The notes: a model not told the origin generated them from the letters alone. Shown: positions 1-9,932, counted from the first letter of the stretch. The stretch is 64,000 bases of DNA from Methylobacterium sp. E-045 (GCF_022829685.1 NZ_JAKSYE010000054.1:62001-126000), one strand, 5' to 3'. Made by a program: numbers and translations.

Positions 1-1413
1 GACGTGGTGACGATCCCCACCGGGGTCGCCGTGATCGCCAGGGACACCTGGTCGGCGATGAAGGGCCGGGACGCCCTGTCGGTCACCTGGGACGAGCGCG
101 CGGCGGAAAAGCGGTCTTCCGACGCCATCCTCAGCGAGTATCGCGAGACGGCCAAGCGTCCGGGAATCGTCGCATCGGAGAAGGGTGATCCCGCCGCCGC
201 CATCGCCGGATCGGCCAAGGTCATCGAGGCCGAGTTCACCTTCCCCTATCTGGCCCATGCGGCCATGGAGCCCCTTAACGCCACGATCGAGCGGGCTGCC
301 GACGGCTCCTACGACATCTATGCCGGCCTGCAGTTCCAGACGATCGAGCAGGCGGTGGCCGCCGCGACCCTCGGTGTGACGGCAGACAAGGTCAGGCTGC
401 ATACGCAATGGGCGGGCGGATCGTTCGGGCGACGGGCGACCCCCACCGCCGATTACATCGCCGAGGCCGCGTCGATCATGAAGGCAACCGGCGGCAAGGC
501 GCCGGTTCATCTGGTTTGGACCCGCGAGGACGACATGGCGGGCGGGTATTATCGCCCGATGGTGCTGCACACCCTCAAGGCCGGCATCGACGCCAAGGGC
601 GCCATCACCGGATGGCAGCACCGGATGGTGGGCAAATCGATCATGATCGGCTCACCGTTCGAGGCGATGCTGGTGAAGAACGGGGTCGATTCCACCACGG
701 TGGAGGGCGCGTCGGACACGCCCTATGCCATCCCGGCCTACCGATTCGAGGTCCACAACGCCCGCGAGGGCGTGCCCGTCCTGTGGTGGCGTTCGGTGGG
801 TCACACTCATACGGCGCAGGCGATGGAGGTGTTCATCGACGAGTTGGCCCACGCCGCCGGCGCCGATCCTCTGGCCTACCGCCTGGGCATGCTGACGGGC
901 GCGCCGCGCCTGTCGAATGTCCTGAAGCTCGCCGCCGAAAAGGCGGATTGGGCCAAAGGCAGCGGCGGCAAGGGCCGGGGCCTCGGCATCTCGGCGCACG
1001 AATCCTTCGGCTCTTACGTGGCGATGGTGGCCGACATCACGGCGGATGGCAGCCACGTGAAGGTCAACCGCATCGTCGCGGCGGTGGATGTGGGCGTCGC
1101 CGTCAACCCTGACGTGATCCGCGCCCAGGTGGAGGGATCGGTCGGCTTCGCGCTGTCATCGGTCCTGCGCAACAAGATCACGCTGACGGACGGGGTGGTC
1201 CAGGAGAAGAATTTCGACGCCTACGAGCCGACGCGCATGAGCGAGATGCCGGTGGTGGAGGTGCATATCGTCGCCTCCGATGCCGCTCCGACCGGTATCG
1301 GCGAGCCGGGCGTGCCCGTCATCGCCCCGGCGATCTCCAACGCGATCTTCGCCGCGACGGGGCAGCGACTGCGCTCGCTGCCCCTAGATCTCTCCGGCCT
1401 CAAGGGAGTCTGA
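1..1413 (+). CDS. Xanthine-dehydrogenase-family molybdopterin-binding subunit (IorB-like), 5' partial
   Basis: The frame is open from the first base, so the N-terminus lies outside the window and about 470 residues are visible. The protein resembles the large molybdopterin subunit of isoquinoline 1-oxidoreductase / membrane-associated aldehyde dehydrogenases. Visible family features are the GGSFGRR cofactor-contact segment near residue 139 of the visible part and a C-terminal [16 protein letters not shown] segment, equivalent to the conserved GEPG region carrying the catalytic Glu. Such subunits act with a [2Fe-2S] partner and often a cytochrome c; these would lie upstream. The substrate cannot be inferred. 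Stop is TGA at 1411-1413. Family assignment is firm, function is not. Confidence 0.85.
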   Translation, partial: DVVTIPTGVAVIARDTWSAMKGRDALSVTWDERAAEKRSSDAILSEYRETAKRPGIVASEKGDPAAAIAGSAKVIEAEFTFPYLAHAAMEPLNATIERAADGSYDIYAGLQFQTIEQAVAAATLGVTADKVRLHTQWAGGSFGRRATPTADYIAEAASIMKATGGKAPVHLVWTREDDMAGGYYRPMVLHTLKAGIDAKGAITGWQHRMVGKSIMIGSPFEAMLVKNGVDSTTVEGASDTPYAIPAYRFEVHNAREGVPVLWWRSVGHTHTAQAMEVFIDELAHAAGADPLAYRLGMLTGAPRLSNVLKLAAEKADWAKGSGGKGRGLGISAHESFGSYVAMVADITADGSHVKVNRIVAAVDVGVAVNPDVIRAQVEGSVGFALSSVLRNKITLTDGVVQEKNFDAYEPTRMSEMPVVEVHIVASDAAPTGIGEPGVPVIAPAISNAIFAATGQRLRSLPLDLSGLKGV

Positions 1414-1431
1414 GGCCGGCCTCGTTTGGGC

Positions 1432-2253
1432 TCATCGCCTGAGGAAGTCGATCAGGTCCGCAGCCAGCCGCTCGTGATGGGTGAGCGGGATGGCGTGCGG
1501 GGCGCCGTCGTAAATCTCGAACTCCGCGCTCGGCACGGCCGAGGCCGCCATCCGTGCGGTCACATCGATGGGTACGGTCTGGTCGGCATCACCGTGGATG
1601 ATCAGGCAGGGTACGGTGACCTTCGCCATGTCGGGCCGGAAATCAGTCTGCGAGAAGGCACGCACGCAGGCCATCGTGGCTTTCGGCGAAGCCAGCATGG
1701 CAATCTGCCCGGCCCAGGCAATCATCTCCGACGACGCGGGTGAGCTGAACACACCCGCACCGAAGAAGCCCTTGTTGAATTTGGCGAGGAAGGAGGGCCG
1801 GTCCATCTTCAGCCCGTCGATGATCTCCTCGAAAACGCTGGCATCGACGCCGTCGGGATGGTCCGGCGTCTTCAGCATCATCGGCGTCACCGACGAGATC
1901 AGTACCGCCTGGGAGATCCGGTCACCGCCGTGCCGCGACAGGTATCGGACGACCTCGCCGCCGCCCATGGAAAAGCCGACCAGGGTCACGTCGGTGAGAT
2001 CGAGTTCGTCGAGCACCGCCTTCAGGTCGTCGGCGAAGGTGTCGTAATCGTAGCCCTGCCACGGCTGGTCCGAGCGTCCGAAGCCCCGGCGGTCATAGGC
2101 GATGGCGCGGAAACCCGCCTCGGCGACGGGGACCATCTGGTACTCCCACATGTCCGCATCGAGAGGCCAACCGTGAAGGAAGACCACGGGCCGTCCGCTG
2201 CCCCAGTCCTTGTAATAGAGGCTCGTGCCATCCGGCGCGGTGATGAAGGCCAT
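1432..2253 (-). CDS. Alpha/beta hydrolase, non-heme chloroperoxidase-like
   Basis: A 273-residue single-domain alpha/beta hydrolase. The oxyanion-hole segment FLHGWP is near residue 25, the nucleophile elbow GFSMGG is at about 93-98, the acid is the Asp in HGDADQTVP near residue 220, and the catalytic His is in GAPHAIP near 252, so the triad is complete. Length and the opening motif ([17 protein letters not shown]) match the cofactor-free haloperoxidase/arylesterase group. Members hydrolyse small esters and can make peracids; the physiological substrate is unknown. It converges on the molybdopterin oxidoreductase gene and is divergent from the uracil-DNA glycosylase gene. No signal peptide, so it is probably cytoplasmic. 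Confidence 0.88.
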   Translation of the reverse strand: MAFITAPDGTSLYYKDWGSGRPVVFLHGWPLDADMWEYQMVPVAEAGFRAIAYDRRGFGRSDQPWQGYDYDTFADDLKAVLDELDLTDVTLVGFSMGGGEVVRYLSRHGGDRISQAVLISSVTPMMLKTPDHPDGVDASVFEEIIDGLKMDRPSFLAKFNKGFFGAGVFSSPASSEMIAWAGQIAMLASPKATMACVRAFSQTDFRPDMAKVTVPCLIIHGDADQTVPIDVTARMAASAVPSAEFEIYDGAPHAIPLTHHERLAADLIDFLRR

Positions 2254-2402
2254 GGGGCTGCTCCCTGCATTCCTCGGTCGGTCGTGTTCGGGGATGAGCC
2301 AGGCAATGCCGACTCCTCTTGCGGTTCAAGCGCCGGGTGCGGCTTCCCGTTCCCACGCCCCGCACTCCCAGGACGCTGTGCCCACACTACCTGTTCGGGT
2401 GC

Positions 2403-3023
2403 ATGACCTCGTTCGAATCGACCGCCGCCGCCCTGCGCGCCTGCCGCATCTGCCGCGACTCGCCCCGGTATGGCGCACCCCTGCCGCAGGAGCCGAAGCC
2501 CATCGTGCAGGGCTCGACCTCCGCGCGTCTCGCCATCGCCAGTCAGGCACCGGGGAACAGGGCCCACCGGAGCGGCATCCCGTTCATGGACCCGTCGGGC
2601 ATCCGGCTGAGGTCGTGGCTCGGCCTGTCCGAGCCGGACTTCTACGACGCCTCGCGGCTCGCCATCGTCCCCATGGGCGCATGTTTTCCGGGGCTCGATG
2701 CGAAAGGCGGAGACAAGCCGCCCCGACGCGAATGCGCCGAGCATTGGCGCAAGGCGCTCTTTGCCGGCCTGCCCGAAATGGATCTCGTCCTCGTCATCGG
2801 TCAGTATGCGCAAGCTTGGCATCTCGGCCGGGTCGAGGGGGGCCTCACCGCCATGGTGCGGAACTGGCGCGCCATCTTCGCCGAGCCGCGGCGTCCGCGC
2901 GTCCTTCCCCTGCCGCACCCGTCCTGGCGCAACAACGGCTGGCTCAAGACCAATCCGTGGTTCGAAGAGGAGTTGCTACCGGTGCTCAGGGAGGAGGTTT
3001 CCCGGGTGATGACGCGCGGGTGA
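2403..3023 (+). CDS. Uracil-DNA glycosylase family protein
   Basis: 206 residues from ATG 2403; the frame is open further upstream but that stretch is low-complexity and opposite the neighbour's leader. An N-terminal CRICRD segment is followed by the glycosylase motif APGNRAHRSGIPFMDPSG (compare EAPG...G.PF.G in family 4/5-type enzymes), and a C-terminal LPLPHPSWRNNGW segment corresponds to the HPS motif of the uracil-binding pocket. The family removes uracil from DNA as the first step of base excision repair. Only some of the Cys residues expected for a family-4 Fe-S cluster are present, so biochemical class is uncertain and some such proteins have no shown glycosylase activity. Confidence 0.8.
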   Translation: MTSFESTAAALRACRICRDSPRYGAPLPQEPKPIVQGSTSARLAIASQAPGNRAHRSGIPFMDPSGIRLRSWLGLSEPDFYDASRLAIVPMGACFPGLDAKGGDKPPRRECAEHWRKALFAGLPEMDLVLVIGQYAQAWHLGRVEGGLTAMVRNWRAIFAEPRRPRVLPLPHPSWRNNGWLKTNPWFEEELLPVLREEVSRVMTRG

Positions 3024-3089
3024 CCCTGCCTCCGCGTTGACATGGGGAGCCTGGGCGGCGATCCGTCACCCGATCCTCCGGAGCCCGCC

Positions 3090-3800
3090 ATGTCCCACGC
3101 CGCGTCACCAGCCGCCAGCGATCCGCGCGATCGCCTCATCGTCGCCCTCGACCTGCCGAGCGTCCACGAAGCCGAGGCGATGGTGGACCGGATCGGCGAT
3201 GCCGCAACCTTCTACAAGATCGGCTATCGGCTCGCCTATTCAGGCGGCCTCGCCCTGGTCCAGCGTCTGTCCCGCGCAGGCTTCAAGGTGTTCATCGATC
3301 TGAAGCTGCACGACATCGGCAACACCGTGGAGGACGGCGTCCGGGCGCTGTCCGATCTAGGCGTGACCTTCCTCACGGTCCATGCCTACCCGCAGACCAT
3401 GCGCGCCGCCGTGCGGGGCAGGGGCGGCGACGGCCCGACGATCCTCGCCGTCACCGTGCTGACGTCCTACGATCAGGCCGATGCCGACGAGGCCGGCTAT
3501 GCCATGCCCATCGCGGATCTGGTGGCCCTGCGCGCGCGGCAGGCGGCTGACGCCGGAATCGGCGGTATCGTCTGCAGTGCCGCCGAGGCAGCGTCCGTGC
3601 GTTCGGCCATAGGGCCGTCGCGGCTCATCGTGACCCCCGGCATCCGGCCGGCGGGCGACGATCTGGGCGACCAGAAGCGCGTGCTGACGCCAGCGGCGGC
3701 GATGGCAGCGGGGATCGACCACATCGTCGTCGGCCGACCGATCACCCAGAGCGCCGATCCTCGCGCTGCGGCGCAGACGATCCTGGCCGAGATGAGCTGA
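3090..3800 (+). CDS. pyrF: Orotidine 5'-phosphate decarboxylase
   Basis: 236 residues from ATG 3090; an in-frame upstream start at 3042 would add a stretch without family similarity. The enzyme converts orotidine monophosphate to UMP in the last step of de novo pyrimidine synthesis. The catalytic charge network [10 protein letters not shown] is at residues 70-79 (Asp70, Lys72, Asp75), the N-terminal strand LIVALDLP is typical, and the phosphate-binding end is the C-terminal TPGIRP plus IVVGRPIT segments. It is a standalone TIM-barrel of normal length. It sits 66 bp downstream of the glycosylase gene on the same strand and may be cotranscribed with it. Confidence 0.96.
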   Translation: MSHAASPAASDPRDRLIVALDLPSVHEAEAMVDRIGDAATFYKIGYRLAYSGGLALVQRLSRAGFKVFIDLKLHDIGNTVEDGVRALSDLGVTFLTVHAYPQTMRAAVRGRGGDGPTILAVTVLTSYDQADADEAGYAMPIADLVALRARQAADAGIGGIVCSAAEAASVRSAIGPSRLIVTPGIRPAGDDLGDQKRVLTPAAAMAAGIDHIVVGRPITQSADPRAAAQTILAEMS

Positions 3801-3842
3801 CACCCCCGGCGCGCCGTCGTCTCCGCATAGCGACCGGGACGG

Positions 3843-4493
3843 CTACCTCACCATCGCAGGGGCAGTGTCCCGGGCGGGCTCGTGGAGCGCGCGCAGCAGG
3901 AAGGCGATCATGGCGTCGATGGGGGGAGCCGGCGCATTCGGGTACTGGCTCACGAGGACGGGATGACAGTAGCGCGTGATGGCCACATGGAGGCACGCGG
4001 CGGTGGTCGCGGGATCCTCGACCTGGAACTCGCCACTGCGGACCCCGTCCGTCACCACCCGTTCCAGGGCCGCGCCGATCCGGTCGATATGGTGCCGGCA
4101 CACCCCCCAGCTTTCCGACATGGCGGCCTCCACCATCTCGTGGATGCGGGGATTGTCCTTGCAGCGCTCGATGCAATCGCGGTGAAGCTCCCGGATGATC
4201 TCCGCCACCCGCTGATCCGCGCTGAGGCCCGGCGCCACGGCGATACCCGCGATGAGCGCCTCGACCTCGCGGGTCACGCGCTCGACCACCGCCTCGTTGA
4301 TCGCCTTCTTCGAGTCGAAGAACCGGTAGACGTTGGCCGGGCTCATCCCGAGCGTCTTGGCGATGTCGGAGACGGTCGTCTTCTGGTAGCCGATTTCGCG
4401 AAAGAATCCCTCTGCCGCCGCCAAAATCCTGCATCGGGTCGTGGGTGCGGCGGCCTCCAGGCTCGCCTGCAACGGATCGGCGGTGATTGTCAT
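3843..4493 (-). CDS. TetR/AcrR family transcriptional regulator
   Basis: 216 residues. The N-terminal TetR DNA-binding domain occupies about residues 20-68, with recognition helix region TTVSDIAKTLGMSPANVYRFF followed by DSKKAINEAVVER. The C-terminal ligand domain contains HRDCIERCKDNPRIHEMVEAAM and resembles regulators placed next to efflux or fatty-acid genes. No obvious target operon is adjacent: upstream is a roughly 490-bp intergenic stretch, and pyrF converges from the other side. It probably represses itself or a distant target. Role unknown. Confidence 0.88.
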   Translation of the reverse strand: MTITADPLQASLEAAAPTTRCRILAAAEGFFREIGYQKTTVSDIAKTLGMSPANVYRFFDSKKAINEAVVERVTREVEALIAGIAVAPGLSADQRVAEIIRELHRDCIERCKDNPRIHEMVEAAMSESWGVCRHHIDRIGAALERVVTDGVRSGEFQVEDPATTAACLHVAITRYCHPVLVSQYPNAPAPPIDAMIAFLLRALHEPARDTAPAMVR

Positions 4494-4980
4494 AGATCGA
4501 CCCTAAGTCTCCTGCCCTTGGCCGTCAAAAACACGGCATGGATGAGAGCGCCCTCGCATACGAGGGATGAACGCGGCGGGAACGAAATCGGCTCATCGGC
4601 ACTCCTGCCGATCCGCGTCTGCGGAAGACGGACGAAACGGAGCTATCAACTCGTGTCGACGGTTCTACGACGCCCCGAAAACCGAGTTTCAGGGATCGAA
4701 GCCCGCCCGATGATCAAGGCCGGGTTGATGCTGCAAATTTCTTCGACAAAATGCCGGCGCAACGCAGACCGTGTTGCAACGTACGAGACATCGCGGCCCA
4801 TCAGGTCGAAAACGCAGTGAAAAGCTGGTCGCGGGCGGCCCCGACCCATCACCGCGCCGCTGTGACGACACGGCAGGAGCGAAACTTTGACGCCGTCCCG
4901 GTACCCGGCCCCGCCCAGATGAGCCCCACTACCCGTGAGCCGGACTCAGTATCTGAAGGCCTGGGCCGGTCGATGCCGGC
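4494..4980. other. Intergenic region upstream of the TetR gene
   Basis: About 490 bp with no reading frame of protein-like composition on either strand. A perfect small hairpin (CCCTCG-cata-CGAGGG) lies at 4551-4566, 58 bp upstream of the TetR start, and could be part of its leader or operator. Nothing else is recognised. Confidence 0.5.
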
Positions 4981-5178
4981 TCACGAGCCGAACTGTGAAC
5001 CGAGCTGTTCCAGATATTCGGCAAGATCGACGCCGCCGACGCGTTTGCCATAGTCGAACCGCATGCCCTGACGGATATCGACGCTGCTCTGCTTCGTCGT
5101 CAGGGTGAACGGCTTCACGCAGATCCAGGCGCCGTCCCGGCGATGCTCGAAGAAATTCAGGATATCGTGCTTGGCCAT
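4981..5178 (-). CDS. Small hypothetical protein (65 aa)
   Basis: 65 residues from ATG 5178 (MAKHDILNFF...), preferred over an upstream in-frame start at 5214 because a purine-rich GGAGGCGGC lies just before it. The sequence is mixed charged/hydrophobic without a signal peptide or membrane segment, and includes FFEHRRDGAWICVKP and a C-terminal DLAEYLEQLG helix. It looks like a genuine small cytoplasmic protein. I do not recognise a family. It lies alone, downstream of and codirectional with cysI. Confidence 0.55.
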   Translation of the reverse strand: MAKHDILNFFEHRRDGAWICVKPFTLTTKQSSVDIRQGMRFDYGKRVGGVDLAEYLEQLGSQFGS

Positions 5179-5330
5179 CGCCGCCTCCGGTCGAGTTGCC
5201 GGATCAACCGTCAAGCCGCCCCAGAGTTCAGCGATACCGGACTTATATTCGCGTCTCGCCTAAGCTTGGCCACGAGGTCCGCAACACGTGCACTGCAGCA
5301 TCGCTGAAGCAATGCACGTCTCGACGAGGG

Positions 5331-7172
5331 TCAGGCGACGCCTTTGAGCGCGCCGATATTCGTGTGGAAATCCGGCCCGTTGAAGGTTCTCGCCACGTAC
5401 CCGGCGCGGATCAGAAAATCGCCGAACCGCTCGCCGGGAGCCTTGCCCTGCGCGTAGGCTCCGAACAGCGGATCGAGGATCGTCCGGATCTCGGAGGCGG
5501 TCACGTCCTCCGCGTAGAGCTTGCCGAGGCGTGAGCCGTCGAAGGCCGCACCGAGATAGAGGTGGTAGCGTTCCGGGCCGCGACCGACGAAGCCGATCTC
5601 GGCGATGAAGGGACGGGCGCAGCCGTTGGGGCAACCGGTCATGCGGATCGTGATCTCGTCGTCCTGCAGGCCGTGCGAGGCGAGGCTTTCCTCCAGTTCC
5701 GTCATCAGGTCCGGCAGGTAGCGCTCGCTTTCGGCCAGGGCCAGGCCGCAGGTGGGCAGGGCGACGCAGGCGATGGAATTGCGGCGCAGGGCACCTGCTC
5801 CCTTCTGCATGCCGTACTCGTCCACAAGCGCCTCGATTTCGGCACGCTTTTCGGCCGGCACGTTGGCGATGATGACGTTCTGATTGCCGGTGAGGCGGAA
5901 ATCGCCCTCGTGGATCTCCGCGATCCGGCGAAGGCCGGTCAGGAGCTTCGGGCCGTCGCCCTCCACATCCTTGATCCGGCCTGACGGGACATAGAGCGTC
6001 AGGTGATGACGGCCGTCATCGCCCTCGGTCCAGCCATACCGGTCGCCGTTCCCCGTGAAGGCGAAAGGTTTGGGATCGGCGAGCTTCGTGCCGACACGCT
6101 TCTCCACTTCGGCGCGGAAGGCGGCGAGACCGTACCGCTCGATCGTGTATTTCAGGCGGGCGTTCTTGCGGTTCTTGCGGTTGCCCCAGTCGCGCTGGAC
6201 CGTCATCACCGCCTCGGCCACGCGCACCGCCTCGTCGGGCTTGCAGAACAGCATCACGTCGGCGGTGCGCGGAAATGTGTCCGGCTCGCCATGGGTCATG
6301 CCCATGCCGCCGCCGACGGTGACGTTCCAACCGGTCACCCTGTTCTTCTTGTCGAGAATGGCGATGAAGCCGAGATCGTGGGCGAAGACGTCGACCTCGT
6401 TCGAGGGCGGCACGGCGATGACGATCTTGAATTTACGCGGCAGGTAGGTCTTGCCGTAGACAGGCTCGAATTCCGGTTCGCCGCCGACCACCTTCTCGCC
6501 GTCGAGCCAGATCTCGCGCCAGGCATTGGTCTTCGGCAGGAGGCTGTCGGAGATCTCCTTGCCGAGTTCGTAGGCGGCCTTGTGGGCACCCGACTGGGCC
6601 GGATTCGTCGCCGCCATCACGTTGCGGTTGACGTCGCCGCAGGCGGCGATGGTGTCGAGCAGGGCGCCGTCGATGGCGGCCATGGTGCGCTTGAGGTTCG
6701 ACTTGATGACCCCGTGATACTGAAAGGTCTGGCGCGTGGTCGCCCGCAGGGTGCCGTTGGCATAGGTTGTGGCGATGTCGTCGAGGACGAGCCACTGCTT
6801 GGGTGTCACCACCCCGCCGGCGATGCGCAGGCGGATCATGAAGCTGTAGGCCTTATCGAGCTTCTTCTTGGTCCGTTCGGGACGCAGGTCGCGGTCGTCC
6901 TGCTGGTACATCCCGTGGAACTTCACGAGCTGGCCGTCATCCTCGGAGATCGCCCCGGTGGCGTGCTTGAGAAGACCGTCGGCCAGGGTTCCGCGCAGGA
7001 AGCCGCTCGCGATCTTGATGTGCTCGTTATGCGCGAGGCCCGCCTCGCGCGCCGCTTCCGCCTCATCGATGGGACGGGCGGTCGGCGGGGTCTCGTAGGT
7101 GCGGGGAGGGGTCAGGTCGTCCATGGTGATGTTCCGGTTCGTTCGCGTGTTCTCGATGTCGTCGGTACGCAT
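5331..7172 (-). CDS. cysI: Assimilatory nitrite/sulfite reductase hemoprotein, CysI-type
   Basis: 613 residues. Sulfite reductase beta subunit that reduces sulfite to sulfide with six electrons through siroheme coupled to a [4Fe-4S] cluster. The cluster ligands are visible as CVALPTCGLALAES near residue 465 and MTGCPNGCARP near 507, and two ferredoxin-like/siroheme half-domain repeats precede them. The start at 7172 has a strong GGAGG ribosome site about 10 bases upstream; an internal Met at 7124 lacks one. It lies 126 bp downstream of cysJ on the same strand, which supplies the flavoprotein partner, so the pair is the NADPH-type enzyme and not a ferredoxin nitrite reductase. Confidence 0.93.
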   Translation of the reverse strand: MRTDDIENTRTNRNITMDDLTPPRTYETPPTARPIDEAEAAREAGLAHNEHIKIASGFLRGTLADGLLKHATGAISEDDGQLVKFHGMYQQDDRDLRPERTKKKLDKAYSFMIRLRIAGGVVTPKQWLVLDDIATTYANGTLRATTRQTFQYHGVIKSNLKRTMAAIDGALLDTIAACGDVNRNVMAATNPAQSGAHKAAYELGKEISDSLLPKTNAWREIWLDGEKVVGGEPEFEPVYGKTYLPRKFKIVIAVPPSNEVDVFAHDLGFIAILDKKNRVTGWNVTVGGGMGMTHGEPDTFPRTADVMLFCKPDEAVRVAEAVMTVQRDWGNRKNRKNARLKYTIERYGLAAFRAEVEKRVGTKLADPKPFAFTGNGDRYGWTEGDDGRHHLTLYVPSGRIKDVEGDGPKLLTGLRRIAEIHEGDFRLTGNQNVIIANVPAEKRAEIEALVDEYGMQKGAGALRRNSIACVALPTCGLALAESERYLPDLMTELEESLASHGLQDDEITIRMTGCPNGCARPFIAEIGFVGRGPERYHLYLGAAFDGSRLGKLYAEDVTASEIRTILDPLFGAYAQGKAPGERFGDFLIRAGYVARTFNGPDFHTNIGALKGVA

Positions 7173-7298
7173 CCTTGTTCCCCCTCCGGGAGACGGCGGC
7201 CCACAATGCGGGTCGGGGCAGGGAAGCGTCCCGTCCGGAAAGGTCGCCCCCTCTCCCGTCTGCTGCGCCCGCAGCGGGGGGAAGGTCGTGTTCGTGCC

Positions 7299-9068
7299 TT
7301 AGTAGACGTCCTGCTGGTAACGATGCGCCCGCTCCAGCGCGGCCACAGCCGCCTCGGCGTCGGCGGGGCTGAGCGCCTTCGCCTCCTGGTAGGCACCGAC
7401 GACCGCATTGCGGACATCCTTGGCCATCCGGTTGGCGTCGCCGCAGACGTAGAAGCTGGCGCCGCCGTCGAGCCATTCGACCAGTTCCCTGGCGTGGTGG
7501 CGGATGCGGTCCTGCACGTAGATCTTCTCGGGCTGGTCGCGGGAGAAGGCCACGTCGATCTTCGTCAGCGAGCCGTCCTCCAGGGCCTCCTGCCATTCGA
7601 GCTGGTAGAGGAAGTCGTGGAGGAAGTGTCTGCCGCCGAAGAACAGCCAGGAACGGCCGGGGGCCTCGATGGCCCGGCGCTCCTGCACGAAGGCGCGGAA
7701 CGGGGCGACGCCGGTGCCGGGCCCGACCATGATGATGTCGGTGGCCGGGTCCTGCGGCAGGCGGAAATGCCGGTTCGGCTTCAGCTTCACCCGCAGCTTG
7801 GCGCCGTTCCTGATCCGGTCTGCCACATGGACAGAGGCGACGCCCGACCGCGAACGGCCATGGGTGTCGTAGCGAACGGCGACGATGGCGAGATGGACCT
7901 CGTCGCCCACCTCCTTGCGCGAGGAGGCGATGGAATAGGCGCGCGGCGGCAGGGGCCGGGTGATGGTGTTGAGATGCTCGGCCGAGAGGGTGGCCGGAAA
8001 GGTCTCGATCAGGTCGATGAGGTGGCGCCCCTCGATCCAGGCCCGCACCTCGCCGCTGTCGATGAGCTTCTGCGCCTCGGCATGGCTCGTCGCCTTGGCG
8101 AAGCGCTCCACGGTGGTGGCCGAGAGCGTGGTGATGTCCCGCTCGGACAGCAAGGCCTTGCGCAGGGCCTCGTCGCCGGTGAGGTTCGTCGCCTTCAGGA
8201 TGTCCTCGACGAGGGCCGGATCGTTCTCGGGGTAGATCTCGAGCGAATCGCCCGGCTCATAGGCCGGGGCACCGTCCTCGAATTCGAGGGCGAGGTGGAT
8301 CGTCTCCTTGTCGGAGAGCGACGAGTTCAGATTGATGTGATCCACCACCTCGACCACCACCGGCTCGCGGCTCGGCTCGTCATCGTCGTCCTCGGCGGCG
8401 GCGCGGCCGGCGAAATCCACCGCGACGACGTTGTCGGCGCTTGGCGCGGGTGCGAGAGCCTTCAGCGTGTTTTTGATCCAGTCGGCGGCGGGCTTGTCGA
8501 AGTCGAGATCGAGATCGGCCCGCTCGGCGCCACGCTTGCCGCCCAGGGCTTCGAACCGCGCGTCGAGCGCCTTGCCGATGGCGCAGAACTCCACGTAGGA
8601 GGTATCGCCCAGCGCCAGCACGCCGAAGGTCACGCCGTCGAGACGGGGGGCGCCGTCCCCCATCAATTCGTTGTAGGCACGGGTGGCGCGGGCCGGAGGC
8701 TCGCCCTCGCCCCAGGTCGCCGCGATGGCGATGAGGTTCTTGGCTCCCGCCAGCGTGGCGATGTCGAGGTCGGCGAAATCCACCACCTTCGGCTTGAAGC
8801 CGCCCTTCTTGGCGAGCTTGGCGACGGACCCGGCCAGGGCTTCGCAATTGCCGGATTCGCTGGCGTAGATGATCGTCAGCGGCTCGACGGCCTTCGGCGG
8901 AGCAGCCGGAAGAGCAGCGGGCTGTCCCCCGGCCGCGTCGAGACCGGCGAGGAAGCCTGCGAGCCAGGCGCGCTGGATCGGCGTCGCCGCTCCGAGGACG
9001 GCGTCGAGGCTCGCGCGTTCGCTGTCGTCGAACGGGGCGGTGCGGGGGAGTATCGCTTGTCGTGCCAT
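7299..9068 (-). CDS. cysJ: Sulfite reductase (NADPH) flavoprotein alpha subunit
   Basis: 589 residues from ATG 9068 (MARQAIL...); the in-frame extension to 9134 lacks similarity and covers the putative operator. Domains in order: a short N-terminal helical segment, flavodoxin/FMN domain around residues 65-205 (IIYASESGNCE, ATWGEGEPP, LALGDTSY), FAD-binding domain with RAYSIASS near residue 390, and a ferredoxin-NADP reductase-like NADPH domain (VGPGTGVAPFRAF, YVCGDANRMAKDV) ending in the characteristic aromatic YQQDVY. It passes electrons from NADPH to CysI. An acidic linker (EDDDDEPS) separates FMN and FAD domains. Cotranscription with cysI downstream is likely. Confidence 0.94.
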   Translation of the reverse strand: MARQAILPRTAPFDDSERASLDAVLGAATPIQRAWLAGFLAGLDAAGGQPAALPAAPPKAVEPLTIIYASESGNCEALAGSVAKLAKKGGFKPKVVDFADLDIATLAGAKNLIAIAATWGEGEPPARATRAYNELMGDGAPRLDGVTFGVLALGDTSYVEFCAIGKALDARFEALGGKRGAERADLDLDFDKPAADWIKNTLKALAPAPSADNVVAVDFAGRAAAEDDDDEPSREPVVVEVVDHINLNSSLSDKETIHLALEFEDGAPAYEPGDSLEIYPENDPALVEDILKATNLTGDEALRKALLSERDITTLSATTVERFAKATSHAEAQKLIDSGEVRAWIEGRHLIDLIETFPATLSAEHLNTITRPLPPRAYSIASSRKEVGDEVHLAIVAVRYDTHGRSRSGVASVHVADRIRNGAKLRVKLKPNRHFRLPQDPATDIIMVGPGTGVAPFRAFVQERRAIEAPGRSWLFFGGRHFLHDFLYQLEWQEALEDGSLTKIDVAFSRDQPEKIYVQDRIRHHARELVEWLDGGASFYVCGDANRMAKDVRNAVVGAYQEAKALSPADAEAAVAALERAHRYQQDVY

Positions 9069-9112
9069 CGGTAAGCCATGTCGCGCTGCGGGGCCGCGTG
9101 TCAACGGGATGT

Positions 9113-9128
9113 CCGTTTTACAGAACGG
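9113..9128. promoter_or_regulatory. Palindrome upstream of cysJ, candidate operator
   Basis: Perfect-arm inverted repeat CCGTT-TTACAG-AACGG, 44 bp upstream of the cysJ start. Its 5-6-5 architecture and central TTA match the palindrome upstream of cysH (GTTCG-TTATAG-CGAAC), although the arm bases differ. Both would suit a dimeric regulator of the sulfur genes. The regulator is not identified; the adjacent Lrp-type protein is one candidate. Confidence 0.4.
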
Positions 9129-9175
9129 CGTCATGAGAGAAGGAGCTGCCTATGCTTGCAGCGCAAAACAGAAGT

Positions 9176-9682
9176 TTATTCCCCCGCCACCACGGAGAGC
9201 GTCGGTACGAAACGCCCGTTCGGTGGCGCTGACGGGAGCGGAAGTGCCGTCGTCGACTTCACTTTTTCCATGGCGAATCGCGATGTCACGTTCTTCAGAG
9301 GCAAAGTCGCGATCAGTTGCTTATAAAAGGTGTCGTAAGCCTGCATATCGGCGACAACGACCCGCAACATGTAATCCACATCGCCCGCCATTCGGTAGAA
9401 TTCCAGCACCTCCGGCATGGCAGAGACGGTGGAGGCGAAGCGCTCGAGCCAGTCGCGCGAATGGTCCGACGTCTCGATGGAAACGAAAACGGTGAGGCCG
9501 AGGCCGAGCTTGACCGGATCGAGAACGGCGACCCGGCGGTCGATCACGCCATCCGCTTCGAGACGCTGGATCCGTTTCCAGCACGGCGTCTGCGACAGGC
9601 CGACCTTTTCGCCGATCGTCGCGATCGACAGGGTGGCATCGTTCTGAAGCAGTGCCAGGATCTTGAGATCGATCGAGTCCAC
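9176..9682 (-). CDS. Lrp/AsnC family transcriptional regulator
   Basis: 168 residues from GTG 9682 (preceded by AGCGAGG), chosen because the family motif DSIDLKILALLQNDA begins at residue 2; the open frame upstream is arginine- and proline-rich and not family-like. The N-terminal winged helix includes LSIATIGEKVGLSQTPCWKRI and the C-terminal RAM/AsnC ligand domain includes EVLEFYRMAGDVDYMLRVVV, typical of an amino-acid-sensing, octamer-forming regulator. It lies between cysJI and divergent cysHDN, which suggests control of sulfur assimilation by an amino acid signal such as cysteine; that role is inference from position only. Confidence 0.9.
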   Translation of the reverse strand: MDSIDLKILALLQNDATLSIATIGEKVGLSQTPCWKRIQRLEADGVIDRRVAVLDPVKLGLGLTVFVSIETSDHSRDWLERFASTVSAMPEVLEFYRMAGDVDYMLRVVVADMQAYDTFYKQLIATLPLKNVTSRFAMEKVKSTTALPLPSAPPNGRFVPTLSVVAGE

Positions 9683-9853
9683 ATTGACCTCGCTTTGTGG
9701 TTCCGGTCGGCGGCGCCGAGATGCGCTAGGGCTCGGCGTCGACCAGCGGATTAAGAAGAATATTCCTTGGCGGGCAACCCATCGGGCGTCCACACCGGGA
9801 CAAACCATATTGGCCGCAGCGGGGGAATGCCGCGGTGCGATACCGGCCATGCC

Positions 9854-9882
9854 TTGACAGCGTTCGTTATAGCGAACATTTC
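9854..9882 (+). promoter_or_regulatory. cysH promoter with embedded operator palindrome
   Basis: A consensus -35 box TTGACA (9854-9859) is followed immediately by the inverted repeat GTTCG-TTATAG-CGAAC (9862-9877), which fills the spacer; the -10 would lie around 9876-9882 and is weak. An operator inside the core promoter fits repression or co-repressor control of cysHDN. Placement also argues that translation starts at ATG 9933 and not at the upstream GTG 9885. Confidence 0.5.
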
Positions 9883-9932
9883 AGGTGCCAGACAAGCAGG
9901 CATCTGACAAGGCAGGCGCACGGGACACGCTC

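Noticed and set aside
6003..9074. A 1023-codon open frame antisense to cysJ and cysI
   Set aside because: It mirrors codon third positions of the real genes on the minus strand, is His/Arg/Gly/Val-rich without domains, and cysJ/cysI have full family motifs.
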